This document shows, one piece after another, positions 51,258-60,159 of a stretch of DNA of 64,000 bases (its first letter is position 1; each line of letters begins with the position of its first letter). Below the pieces are notes generated by a model. That model did not search any database, had not been told where the DNA came from, and worked only from the letters and a program-made list of their open reading frames with translations. Location: NCBI RefSeq assembly GCF_004345645.1, contig NZ_SLWS01000003.1:310001-374000 (forward strand), in the 5' to 3' direction. Source of the DNA: Actinocrispum wychmicini (lineage in GTDB: Bacteria > Actinomycetota > Actinomycetes > Mycobacteriales > Pseudonocardiaceae). The translations under genes were made by a program, and so were the position numbers.

Positions 51258-52264
51258 CACCAGAGGGGCCACTGCCGCGCCGGAGTCTCGGGGACCTGGC
51301 CGTCTCCGCGCAAGGTCTCGGCTGCATGGGGATGAGCGAGTTCCGTGGCCCGGTCGACGACCACGAGTCGATCCGCGCCGTCCACCGCGCGCTCGACCTC
51401 GGTGTGGTCATGCTCGACACGGCCGACATCTACGGCTCCGGCCACAACGAACGCCTGGTGGGCTGGGCCATCCGGGGCCGGCGGGACCAGGTCGTGCTCT
51501 CCACCAAGGTCGGCATCATCCGGACCGCCGACCCACGGGAGCGGCTGCTCTGCGGCCAGCGCGACCACATCCGCCGGGGCTGCGAGGAGTCGCTGCGCCG
51601 GCTGGGCGTCGACCACATCGACATCTACTACCAGCACCGGCTGGATCCGGCGACGCCGGTCGAGGAGACGATGCAGGCGATGGCGGAGCTCGTCGCCGAC
51701 GGCAAGATCCGCCATGTCGGCCTGTCGGAGGCCAGTGCGGCCGACATCCGCCGCGCGCACGCCGTGCATCCGGTGACGGCCGTGCAGAGCGAGTGGAGCC
51801 TGTTCACGCGCGGCATCGAGGCCGACGTGGTGCCGACGTGCCGGGAACTCGGCGTCGGCCTGGTCGCGAGCTCCCCGCTGGCCAGAGGCCTGTTGTCGGA
51901 CCGGATCCGGGAGGTGGACCAGCTGACGCGGTCCGACGACCGGCGAAGCAATCCCCGGTTCGCGGCCGGGAACTTCGAACGGAACATGCGGCTGGTCGCC
52001 GCCCTGCGGGAGTTCGCGGCGAGCCGCCAGCTCAGCGTCTGCCAGCTGGCACTGGCGTGGGTGCAGCACCGCGGCGAGGACGTCGTACCGATCCCGGGGG
52101 CCGAGTGCCGCCGGCACGTCGACGAGAACGTCCACGCGGTGGACGTCGATCTGTCGGCCGACGAGCTGAGGCAGGTCGAGCTGCTGTGTCCGGCGGAGGC
52201 CGTGGTGGGCCACCGGCTGGACGCGCGGCGGGCGCGGATGCTGGATCCCGCGGTCGTTCTCTGA
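51254..52264 (+). CDS. Aldo/keto reductase
   Basis: 336 residues with the AKR tetrad: Asp in MLDTADIYG, Tyr in the same motif, Lys in VVLSTKVGI and His in IYYQHRLD. NADPH binding is suggested by GLVASSPLARGLLS and IPGAECRRHVDENV. It lies between the AMP ligase and the ATP-grasp gene, overlapping the former by ATGA. It probably reduces a carbonyl in the same short pathway, or recycles an aldehyde; substrate unknown. Confidence 0.9.
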   Translation: MTPEGPLPRRSLGDLAVSAQGLGCMGMSEFRGPVDDHESIRAVHRALDLGVVMLDTADIYGSGHNERLVGWAIRGRRDQVVLSTKVGIIRTADPRERLLCGQRDHIRRGCEESLRRLGVDHIDIYYQHRLDPATPVEETMQAMAELVADGKIRHVGLSEASAADIRRAHAVHPVTAVQSEWSLFTRGIEADVVPTCRELGVGLVASSPLARGLLSDRIREVDQLTRSDDRRSNPRFAAGNFERNMRLVAALREFAASRQLSVCQLALAWVQHRGEDVVPIPGAECRRHVDENVHAVDVDLSADELRQVELLCPAEAVVGHRLDARRARMLDPAVVL

Positions 52265-52285
52265 CCCGACACAGGAGGGACGCGC

Positions 52286-53248
52286 ATGCGCAGACTGTGG
52301 TGGATCTTCCCGGACCGCAGCTCGATCCGCCAGCGGCAGCGGATGAACGAGCTGGTCTGGGATCACTACCAGGCCGCGGCCGACCGTTGCGGGATCGACT
52401 TCGCGCGGCATGACGCCGGTTCGGTGGTCGTGGACGGCATCGGCGGCCCACGGCCCGAGGTGTTCGTCGACGGGGTGCCGGTGACTCCGGCCGACACGGT
52501 GTTCGTGACGTCGCTGTGGACGTTCCCGCACCAGGTCGGCGACACGTTCAAGCAGGTCACCGTGTTCACCGTGCTCGACCAGTTGAGGTTCTACCTCCCG
52601 GTGCCGCCACGGCTGACGCTCATCGGGACCGACAAGATGGCGACCGCGCTGTACCTGGCCGACTGCCCGATCCCGCCGATCCCGACGTTCCGGTTCGGCA
52701 CCGGGCGCGACGACCCGGTCACCGGTGCGGCGTCCCTGGCCGCGCTGCCGTACCCCGTCGTGGTCAAACCCACCGGCTGGGGCGGCGGGCTCGGCGTCCT
52801 GCTCGCCGAGGACGAGCGCCACCTGCGGACGATCGCGTCGTTGGCGGCGGGCTCGGACTGTCCGCTGGTCTGCCAGCGCTATCTGGGCGACGGAACCACG
52901 GACTACCGACTGTACATCGTGGACGGACGGGCGCATTCCGTGCTGCACCGCGTGCCGCGACCGGGTGAGGTGGCGTCGAACGCCAGCCGGGGCGGCAGCA
53001 CCGAACTCGTCGACGTCCCGGCGCGGCTGCTGGACGCGGTCGGGTATCTGGCCGAGAAGTTCCCGGTCCCGTACTTCTGCGCGGATTTTCTCTTTGACGG
53101 CCGCGACTTCCACCTGTCCGAGATCGAGCTGGACGGTGTGTACACACCGGACCAGAAGGGCCGGGACACGGGTGTGCTCGAGGCGCGGTTCGCCGCGTAC
53201 GAACGGCATCACCGGCAGTTCCTCGAACAGTCGGCTCAGTTCGCGTAG
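52286..53248 (+). CDS. RimK/glutathione-synthetase-like ATP-grasp ligase
   Basis: 320 residues. ATP-grasp features: the phosphate-binding strand PYPVVVKPTGWGGGLGV, the hinge CQRYLGDGTTDYRLYIVDGR, and the metal-binding C-terminal ADFLFDGRDFHLSEIELDG. Such ligases join an amine to a carboxyl phosphate, forming a peptide or amide bond. AGGAGGGA lies five bases before the ATG at 52286. As the third gene after an AMP ligase and a reductase, it may add an amino acid to the acid they handle, making this a compact amide-forming pathway. It ends 7 bp before the convergent PucR gene. Confidence 0.88.
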   Translation: MRRLWWIFPDRSSIRQRQRMNELVWDHYQAAADRCGIDFARHDAGSVVVDGIGGPRPEVFVDGVPVTPADTVFVTSLWTFPHQVGDTFKQVTVFTVLDQLRFYLPVPPRLTLIGTDKMATALYLADCPIPPIPTFRFGTGRDDPVTGAASLAALPYPVVVKPTGWGGGLGVLLAEDERHLRTIASLAAGSDCPLVCQRYLGDGTTDYRLYIVDGRAHSVLHRVPRPGEVASNASRGGSTELVDVPARLLDAVGYLAEKFPVPYFCADFLFDGRDFHLSEIELDGVYTPDQKGRDTGVLEARFAAYERHHRQFLEQSAQFA

Positions 53249-53255
53249 GAGCTGC

Positions 53256-54785
53256 TCATTCGGCGCGCAGGGCGAGAAAGAAGTCGACCCGGCTTTCCAA
53301 TGTGGACAGTGAGCGGCCGGTGAGGTCCTCGATGCGTTGGATCCGGTAGCGGAGGGTGTTGATGTGCAGGTGGAGCTGTTCCGCGCATTGGGTCCACGAG
53401 CCGGAGCAGTCCAGGAACGCCTTCAGGGTGGGCACCAGGTCGGTGTGGTGGGTGCGGTCGTAGTCGAGCACCGGGCCGAGGACCCGGAGCCGGAACGTGT
53501 GCCGGATGTCCAGGGGGACCGTGGTCAGCAGCAGGGTGTGCGAGTCGATCTCGTCGGTCGCGACCATGGAGATGCGGCCGGGTCGCTTTTCCGCCAGCAG
53601 CCGGGCTTGCCGCGCTTCGTGCAGCGCGCCCGGCAGGCCGTCGGGGCCGGCGGCGGGCAGGCTCACGCCCAAAGTGAGCCGGTTCCGGAGCAGGCCGGTT
53701 TCCAGGAGCTGGGCCTGACTCTGCAGGTCGACGGCCGCGCCGGGGACCAGAGCGACGGCCTCGTCGCCGAGCGCGGCCGTCCTGGCCGGATCAGGCAATG
53801 TGGCCAGCAGTTCCTCCAGGACCGCGCAGGCGACTGAGCCGTCCGGTTCGTCGGTCATGGTCGCCGTGACCGCCGTGTAGTGCCCGTCCGGGAGGCCGCC
53901 TTCGGCGAACGCCGACTTCAGGTCTGTCGGGTTGGGATGGTCGGACTGGGTCAGCCGGACGAGCCGTTCGACCGGCGCGCGTTGCGCGCGTCGGGCGTCC
54001 AGGAAACGCTCCCGTTCCAGGGCCACCAAGGACACCAGCTCGGTCACGGTGTCGTGCAGCATCCGCGGCCAGTGTCGGTGATCGCCCTCGAACGCCAGGA
54101 ACCATCCGGTGACGCGGGGTCCGCCGCCGACCTGGAACAGCGAGTACGTCGTGGGGACCACGCCGTGGGTGATGTGGATGACGTGCGGCAGCCGCGTAGC
54201 GCCGAGGAACTGGGCCGCCAGCCGTCGCGAACGGGGGTTGCTGAGCGCTGACGGAAGTTGCGCCGGGGCGCGGCCGGTGGCGGTCAGCAGCCAACACGGC
54301 ACCTCGGCGTCCGTGGCGGACAGGCGGAGCAGGGCGTCGAGCCCGGCGCGGTCGGCCACGGCGGTGAGCAGGCGACGTTGCCGGCCGAGCTGGTTGGCGA
54401 GGTCGATGTGCCGGTCGGCCATCAGGGCCTGGATCACCTGCTCGGTGATCGTCCCGAACGACACGTCGACGGGCACCTCGAGCAGCGGGATGTCGTGCTC
54501 GCGGCAGGCCGCCACAAGGTCGTCGGGGACTGAGCCGTACGCGGCGTCACCAGCGGCCAGGCAGGCGATGTGCCCGGCCGCCGCGGCCGCGGCGAACGCC
54601 GCCGAGTCCGCCGGGCCACGCCGCCACATCAGGCCGGTCAGCAGCAGTTCGCCGCCGGACAGGTAGCGGCGCGGGTCCGGCAGGTCGGTGGTGAACACCC
54701 ACCGGATCGGCCGGTCCAGGCCGGTGTCCCCGGTCAACGGCACCAGCCGCAGCTCGGTCAGGCCGAGGAGATCACGAACCCGCAT
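53256..54785 (-). CDS. PucR-family transcription regulator
   Basis: 509 residues. N-terminal PucR domain (MRVRDLLGLTELRLVPL to about 120), a middle GGDEF-like region, and the C-terminal helix-turn-helix (WTQCAEQLHLHINTLRYRIQ). PucR of Bacillus controls purine catabolism, and relatives often sit beside nitrogen-compound operons. The ATG at 54785 has GGAGGTG seven bases ahead; the longer frame lacks a site. Divergent to an adenine-deaminase-like operon across 179 bp, which it very likely controls. Confidence 0.9.
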   Translation of the reverse strand: MRVRDLLGLTELRLVPLTGDTGLDRPIRWVFTTDLPDPRRYLSGGELLLTGLMWRRGPADSAAFAAAAAAGHIACLAAGDAAYGSVPDDLVAACREHDIPLLEVPVDVSFGTITEQVIQALMADRHIDLANQLGRQRRLLTAVADRAGLDALLRLSATDAEVPCWLLTATGRAPAQLPSALSNPRSRRLAAQFLGATRLPHVIHITHGVVPTTYSLFQVGGGPRVTGWFLAFEGDHRHWPRMLHDTVTELVSLVALERERFLDARRAQRAPVERLVRLTQSDHPNPTDLKSAFAEGGLPDGHYTAVTATMTDEPDGSVACAVLEELLATLPDPARTAALGDEAVALVPGAAVDLQSQAQLLETGLLRNRLTLGVSLPAAGPDGLPGALHEARQARLLAEKRPGRISMVATDEIDSHTLLLTTVPLDIRHTFRLRVLGPVLDYDRTHHTDLVPTLKAFLDCSGSWTQCAEQLHLHINTLRYRIQRIEDLTGRSLSTLESRVDFFLALRAE

Positions 54786-54964
54786 GCTTTCACCTCCACC
54801 TGGAAGACGTCGTCCGTGCAGCGTAACTTTTCCCACCCCGGGCGGATCCTCCAAAACACGGTAACCCGCCCGCCGCCGGTTTCGTAGGTCTTGTGGCTGG
54901 TCGCCCCCTCGCTTTGGTTGATTTACTCACTGACCACGCTGGGTTATGGAGAAGGGAGTGTGCG
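54786..54964. promoter_or_regulatory. Divergent promoter region, PucR and nucleobase operon
   Basis: 179 bp between divergent genes. For the rightward operon a plausible promoter is TTGATT (54918-54923), 18 bp, GGTTAT (54942-54947), which would put the start site close to GAAGGGAG and the GTG at 54965. No clear inverted repeat for PucR was found by eye. Confidence 0.4.
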
Positions 54965-56713
54965 GTGGCTGGAAAGTTCTCGCTGCTGCTCAAGGATTGC
55001 CAACTGGTGAATGTGTGTTCCGGCGAGATCTATCCGACCGACATCGCGATCGACGGCGAGAAGATCGTGTCGATCGATCGGGCGAACCACGCGGACGCCG
55101 CCGAGGTGGTGGACTGCGCCGGGCTGTACGCGATGCCGGGGCTGATCGACCCGCACATGCACGTCGACACGACCTCGCTGTGGCCGGGCGAGCTCGCCCG
55201 GGTGCTGGTGCCGCTGGGCACGACCACGGTGTTCGTGGACATGTCCAACGTGATCACGACCGGCGGGCCGGCCGCGGTCCGCGGGCTGATCGACAGTTTC
55301 GAAGGGCTGCCACTGCGGGCGTTCTTCGCGATGGCCTCGTATTCGCCGCTCGACCCGACCCGCGAGACGGTGGCGTACGAGCTGAAGCTGGACGACCTGG
55401 CCACGATGCTGTCCTGGCCGGAGTCGGTGAGCATCGGCGAGACGGTCTCGTCGAAGATCCTCGCCGGCGACGAGGAATACCTCTCGCGGATCGCGTTGTG
55501 CCTGCGGCACGGCCACCGGGTCAGCGGGCACGGCGGCGATCTGCCGCCCGGCCAGGAATCGGCGTTCGACGCGTACGTCGCCGCCGGAATTCGCGACGAC
55601 CATTGCGTGATGCGGCCCCGGGACATTCCGCCGCGACTGCGTCGTGGATTGTCACTTTTCACCGTGGAATCGTCCGGCCGGGAGAACCTGACCAACGGAC
55701 TCGCGGCATACGTCCGGGACGCCGGAATTCCGACCAGGCACCTGCATTTCTGTATCGACAACATCACGGTGATGAGCATGGTCGGCGACGGTTTCGGATA
55801 TCTCGACCGCTCGGTCCGGGTGGCCATGGACGCCGGCCTGCCGCCGGTGGACGTGATCCGGATGGGCACGTTGAACACCGCCGAGCACTACCGCAAGTCG
55901 CACCTGATCGGCAGCGTCACCCCCGGCCGGCTGGCCGACGTGCTGTTGGTCCGCGAACTGGACCAGTTCCCGCCGGAGATCGTGGTCACCGGCGGCCGGG
56001 TGGTGGCCCGCAAGGGGGAGCTGGTCGTCGACGTCCCGAAGCCCCGGTTCCCGCGGGCGTACCGGGAAAGTATCCGGCTGCACGAGTCGGTGAGCGCGGC
56101 ACGGCTCGCCCTGCCCGCCCCGCCCGGCGCGGCCGAGGTCGACGTCCGCGTGATCCAGGTCAACGACCAGGACGCCGCGCTCAACAAATCCGCCGGCGCG
56201 ACCCTGCCGGTCGTCGGCGGGCTCGTGCGGCCGGACCCGGCCCAGGACGTGCTGAAGTTCTGTGTTGTCGAGCGGTACGACCGCAACGGCAACGTGGCCG
56301 TCGGCTTCGCCAAGGGCTTCGGCCTGAAGCGGGGCGCCATCGCCACCTCGGTGTCGGTGCCGTCGAACAACATCGTCGCGGTCGGCACCACCGACGAGGA
56401 GATCTGGGCCGCGATCCGGCACGTCACCGCGATCCAGGGCGGGTACGCCGTGGTCGCCGGCGGTGACGTGCTGGCCGAGGTGCGGCTGCCGGTCGGCGGG
56501 ATCATCTCCGAGGAGCCGTTCGAGGACGTGGTGGCCGCGATCCGGGACGCCGAACGGATCGCCGGCCAGGCGCTGGACTGCGCCCTGCTCAACCCGCTGC
56601 GGGCGCTCACCGCGACCGTCCTGCCCACCCTGCCCGACTACGGCATGACCGACCTCGGCCTGGTCGACGTGGCCGCGCGGCGGTTCGTGCCGGTGCTGGA
56701 GAGTGCCCGATGA
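54965..56713 (+). CDS. Adenine deaminase-like amidohydrolase
   Basis: 582 residues, the length of adenine deaminase (AdeC). Metal ligands: HMH in GLIDPHMHVDTT, Glu in SIGETVSSKIL, His in RVSGHGGDLPPG and IRDDHCVM, and the Asp in HFCIDNIT. The second half (GLVRPDPAQDVLKFCVVERY to ATVLPTLPDYGMTDLG) is the usual adenine-deaminase C-terminal domain. GTG at 54965 follows GAAGGGAG. The enzyme turns adenine into hypoxanthine and ammonia, or acts on a related heterocycle; its neighbours (a paralogue, a peptide-type importer, a second deaminase) suggest an unusual substrate. Confidence 0.85.
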   Translation: MAGKFSLLLKDCQLVNVCSGEIYPTDIAIDGEKIVSIDRANHADAAEVVDCAGLYAMPGLIDPHMHVDTTSLWPGELARVLVPLGTTTVFVDMSNVITTGGPAAVRGLIDSFEGLPLRAFFAMASYSPLDPTRETVAYELKLDDLATMLSWPESVSIGETVSSKILAGDEEYLSRIALCLRHGHRVSGHGGDLPPGQESAFDAYVAAGIRDDHCVMRPRDIPPRLRRGLSLFTVESSGRENLTNGLAAYVRDAGIPTRHLHFCIDNITVMSMVGDGFGYLDRSVRVAMDAGLPPVDVIRMGTLNTAEHYRKSHLIGSVTPGRLADVLLVRELDQFPPEIVVTGGRVVARKGELVVDVPKPRFPRAYRESIRLHESVSAARLALPAPPGAAEVDVRVIQVNDQDAALNKSAGATLPVVGGLVRPDPAQDVLKFCVVERYDRNGNVAVGFAKGFGLKRGAIATSVSVPSNNIVAVGTTDEEIWAAIRHVTAIQGGYAVVAGGDVLAEVRLPVGGIISEEPFEDVVAAIRDAERIAGQALDCALLNPLRALTATVLPTLPDYGMTDLGLVDVAARRFVPVLESAR

Positions 56714-57561
56714 GCCACCTGGTGGGATTGTCCGAGGAGGTCGCGCGGCTGCGGAGGCGGGTCCGGGCCGCGCTCGGCGAGGAGCCGGCCGACCTCGTGC
56801 TGCGCGACTGCCGCGTGGTCAACACGTACTCCGAGGAGATCCACGCCGCCGACATCGCGGTGCTCGACGGCAGGATCGTCGCGGTCCGTGACCGGTTCGA
56901 CGGCGAGAGCCTCCAGGAGTACGACTGCGGCGGCCGGTTCGCCCTGCCGGGGCTGGTCGAGCCGCAGTTCTACCCGATGCTCGTCGGGATCGAGGCCGCC
57001 CGGGAGGCGCTCGCGAACGGCACCACGTCGGTCGTCGGCTGGGGTCCCGGCCACAACTCAGCGTCCCCGGACGAACTGGGGAACGTTCCCTGGCGGGTCT
57101 ACGGCGTGGCCGAGTCGGGCCTGCCGACGGGACTGCGGTTCACCCCGGTGTCGCTGACCGAAGGACTGTCCTTCGCGGACGGCCAGGACCTGTTGACGCC
57201 GCTGCGGCACGGCCGCACGCTGATGCTGACCGACACCGGGAACGCGCTTCCGTTGCTGGACATGCTCGCTGACATCGTCGCGCGCGCCCTGGACACCCGG
57301 CACATCTGCCTGGGGGAGACGGAAAGCAAGGTGTACCGGCCGTTTCTCGCCGCGCTCGCGGCCGGCGTGCCGTTGCTGCGCGCGGTTCAGATGGCCGGGC
57401 TCAACGCGGCCACGCACTACGGCATCAACCACGAGATCGGCAGCCTGTCGCCGGGCCGGTGGGCGGACATCGTGCTGCTGGCGGAGTTGGACCGGTTCCC
57501 GCCCGACCGGGTGTACGTCGGCGGCACGCTCGTCGCCTCGGCCGGGACACCTCGATGGTAG
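56710..57561 (+). CDS. Adenine-deaminase-like paralogue without the metal site
   Basis: 283 residues that follow the N-terminal half of the preceding protein (ADLVLRDCRVVNTYSEEIHAADIAVLDG matches its opening, and GLNAATHYGINHEIGSLSPGRWADIVLL its middle). The HxH metal pair is gone: where the active enzyme has DPHMH, this one has EPQFY, and the downstream metal histidines and the C-terminal domain are missing. It is intact as a frame and overlaps the active gene by ATGA, so it is not simple decay. A non-catalytic partner or regulatory subunit is the best guess. Confidence 0.8.
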   Translation: MSHLVGLSEEVARLRRRVRAALGEEPADLVLRDCRVVNTYSEEIHAADIAVLDGRIVAVRDRFDGESLQEYDCGGRFALPGLVEPQFYPMLVGIEAAREALANGTTSVVGWGPGHNSASPDELGNVPWRVYGVAESGLPTGLRFTPVSLTEGLSFADGQDLLTPLRHGRTLMLTDTGNALPLLDMLADIVARALDTRHICLGETESKVYRPFLAALAAGVPLLRAVQMAGLNAATHYGINHEIGSLSPGRWADIVLLAELDRFPPDRVYVGGTLVASAGTPRW

Positions 57562-58547
57562 AGCCGCTGCTCGACGTCCGCGACCTGGCCGTCGAGTTCC
57601 CCGGCAAGGCACCGGTCCGGGCGGTCAACGGCGTCTCGCTGACGCTGCGGCCCGGCCAGGTGCTGGGTGTGCTGGGCGAGTCGGGATCTGGCAAGAGCAT
57701 GCTGCTGCGCACGATCCTCGGCATCCAGCCGGCGAAGGCCCGGGTGACCGGCCAGGTGTGGATGCGCGGCCAGGACCTCCTGGACATGCCGGAGACCAAA
57801 CGAGCCAAAACTCGCGGCTCGTGGCTGTCGATGGTGTTCCAGAACCCGATGACCGCGCTGGACCCGGTGTTCACTGTGGAGGATCAGATCGTCCAGCCGC
57901 TCATGCGGCACACCGGCCGCACCCGCCCACAAGCTCGCGCCCGCGCGCTCGAACTGCTGAAGCTCGTGCAGATCTCGTCGCCGGAACGGCGGTTGAAGGC
58001 GTATCCGTTCGAGCTGAGCGGCGGCATGCGGCAACGCGTGGCGATCGCGGCCGCGCTGGCGTGCGACACGAGCCTCCTGCTCGCCGACGAGCCGACGACC
58101 GCGCTCGACGTGACCGTGCAGGCCCGGATCCTCAGTCTGCTCCGCTCGTTGCAGGCCGAGCTGGGGATGAGCGTGATCGTCGTGACGCACGACGTGGGGG
58201 TGGCGGCGGAGATCGCCGAAGAGGTGGTCGTGATGTACGCGGGCCGCGTCGTCGAACACGGCTCGGTACGGGACGTCCTGCGTGACCCGCAGCACCCGTA
58301 CACCCAGGGCCTGCTGGCCGCGAACGTGCGGCCCGGCCAGCACGAACGCCCGGTCGCCATCCCCGGCTCGCCACCGAACCCGGCCCACCTGCCGCCGGGA
58401 TGCGTGTTCGAGCCGCGCTGCGCGTTCGCCAGGGACGAGTGCGGACAGCGCGTACCGGACCTGGTGTCGGTTACGGGGAGTCACGAAGCGAGATGTGTGC
58501 TGGTAACAGGGGTCAGCGAAGGAGTTGGTGAGGATGCGAGGCACTAG
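57555..58547 (+). CDS. ABC transporter ATPase (DppD/OppD type)
   Basis: 330 residues with Walker A GESGSGKSMLL, signature LSGGMRQRV, Walker B LLLADEPTTALD and the peptide-transporter C-terminal extension HPYTQGLLAANV followed by cysteines in PPGCVFEPRCAFARDECG (iron-sulfur or zinc type motif of Opp/Dpp ATPases). ATG at 57555 overlaps the previous stop. One of two ATPases for the importer encoded next. Confidence 0.92.
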   Translation: MVEPLLDVRDLAVEFPGKAPVRAVNGVSLTLRPGQVLGVLGESGSGKSMLLRTILGIQPAKARVTGQVWMRGQDLLDMPETKRAKTRGSWLSMVFQNPMTALDPVFTVEDQIVQPLMRHTGRTRPQARARALELLKLVQISSPERRLKAYPFELSGGMRQRVAIAAALACDTSLLLADEPTTALDVTVQARILSLLRSLQAELGMSVIVVTHDVGVAAEIAEEVVVMYAGRVVEHGSVRDVLRDPQHPYTQGLLAANVRPGQHERPVAIPGSPPNPAHLPPGCVFEPRCAFARDECGQRVPDLVSVTGSHEARCVLVTGVSEGVGEDARH

Positions 58548-60159
58548 AGCAGCGTTGCTCGGTGTCTGTGCGCTGGTGGTCGTCGCGTGCGGTACGACCA
58601 CGCAGGCCCCGGCAGGTGGTGACGCGTCGGCCGACCGCAGTGGGTCGGGCGGCACGCTGGTGATCGGCATGTCGGGCGCGAACGTGCCCATCGCGAACAC
58701 CCCACCGAGTGACGGCGCCGAAGGCGTGCGCTGGGTCGGGAACTCGGTGTACGACGCGTTGACCGCGTTCGATCTCGACCAGTCGGACAAGGCGCCCACG
58801 CCTGGTCCGTGGCTCGCGGAGAGCTGGACGTTGTCCCCGGACAAGCTCGCCTGGACGTTCAAACTGCGCAAAGGCGTGAAGTTCCAGGACGGCACCGACT
58901 TCAACGCCGACGCCGTGGTGTTCCAGCTCGACCGGATCACCAAGAAGGACTCGCCGTACTTCGACCAGGCCGTGTACATCAACAACAAGTTCTACACCCA
59001 GTACATCGCCTCGTACCGCGCGGTCGACCCGACCACGGTTGAGATCCGGACCGCGGCGCCGTATTCGTTGCTGCTGTGGGACCTGACGTCGATCTACTTC
59101 CCGAGCCCGGCGGCCGTGAAGCAGTACGGCAACAGGGACTACCCGATGCACGCGGTCGGCACCGGGCCGTTCAAGATGACCAGGTACGTCCAGGGGTCGG
59201 AGATGGAACTGGACGCGTTCGACGGTTATTGGGGCGGTCGGGCGAAACTGGACAAGATCCGGCTGCGGGTGATGCCGGACGCGGCCACCCGGCTCGCCGC
59301 GCTGCAGTCCGGCGACATCAACTGGGCCGAGGTGCCGCCGCCGGACTCGGTGCCCCAGCTGAAAACCCAGGGCTTCAACGTCCTTTTGCGACCGTACCCG
59401 CACACGATGGCGTTCTACCTCAACAATCTGCGGGCGCCGTTCAACAATCCCAAGGTCCGCGAGGCACTGCAGTACGCGATTAACCGGGAAGCGATGTGCA
59501 ACAACCTGTTGAGCGGCCTGTGCACGCCGGCGACCCAGACCGCGTACGAGGGGCATCCGTGGTTCGATCCGGTGCTGGGCAACAAGTACCACTACGATCC
59601 GGCCAAGGCGAAGCAGTTGCTGGCCGAGGGTGGGTACGCCAAGGGTCTGACGATGACGGTCGCGGCGCCGACCGGCGGCTCCGGGAACATGTGGCCGGGC
59701 CCGATGCTGGAGTTCATCCAGTCGAACCTGAAGGACGTCGGCGTGGACATGAAGATCGTCCCGCTGGAGTGGAACCTGGTCGTGGCGATCGGTCGCGCAG
59801 GGTTCGCCGCGCAGGGCAACGACAAGTACGACGCGATCTACAACTCGATCTCGTGGGGCGCGCCCTTCTTGGCGGACCGCTACTCCACGGCCCGGATCCC
59901 GCCTGGCGGCTGCTGCAACACGATGGGGTACAGCAACCCTGAGGTGGACAAGGCGTTCCAGGCCGTGCAGTCGGAGTTCGACCCGAAGAAGGCGGACGCG
60001 CTGATGGCCAAGGCGCTCGGCCTGGCCGCGGCCGACTCGCCCGCCACGTACATCGTCCATGACCTGAACCTGCGGGTGCTCTCGCCTAAAGTCCGTGGCT
60101 TCGTCCAACCTCAGGCCTGGTATGTGGACCTGCGGAAGGTCTGGGTCAAAGTGTCATGA
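58534..60159 (+). CDS. ABC transporter substrate-binding lipoprotein (family 5, peptide/heterocycle type)
   Basis: 541 residues. Lipoprotein signal MRGTRAALLGVCALVVVAC, cleaved before the last Cys. The mature protein has family-5 marks: RWVGNSVYDALTAFD, AESWTLSPDKLAWTFKLRKG and NPKVREALQYAINREA. ATG at 58534 with GGAG at 58521-58524 is preferred to the TTG three codons earlier. It overlaps the ATPase gene by 14 bp. Ligands of this family include peptides, but also nickel and small organic molecules, so import of the deaminase substrate is plausible. Confidence 0.9.
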   Translation: MRGTRAALLGVCALVVVACGTTTQAPAGGDASADRSGSGGTLVIGMSGANVPIANTPPSDGAEGVRWVGNSVYDALTAFDLDQSDKAPTPGPWLAESWTLSPDKLAWTFKLRKGVKFQDGTDFNADAVVFQLDRITKKDSPYFDQAVYINNKFYTQYIASYRAVDPTTVEIRTAAPYSLLLWDLTSIYFPSPAAVKQYGNRDYPMHAVGTGPFKMTRYVQGSEMELDAFDGYWGGRAKLDKIRLRVMPDAATRLAALQSGDINWAEVPPPDSVPQLKTQGFNVLLRPYPHTMAFYLNNLRAPFNNPKVREALQYAINREAMCNNLLSGLCTPATQTAYEGHPWFDPVLGNKYHYDPAKAKQLLAEGGYAKGLTMTVAAPTGGSGNMWPGPMLEFIQSNLKDVGVDMKIVPLEWNLVVAIGRAGFAAQGNDKYDAIYNSISWGAPFLADRYSTARIPPGGCCNTMGYSNPEVDKAFQAVQSEFDPKKADALMAKALGLAAADSPATYIVHDLNLRVLSPKVRGFVQPQAWYVDLRKVWVKVS

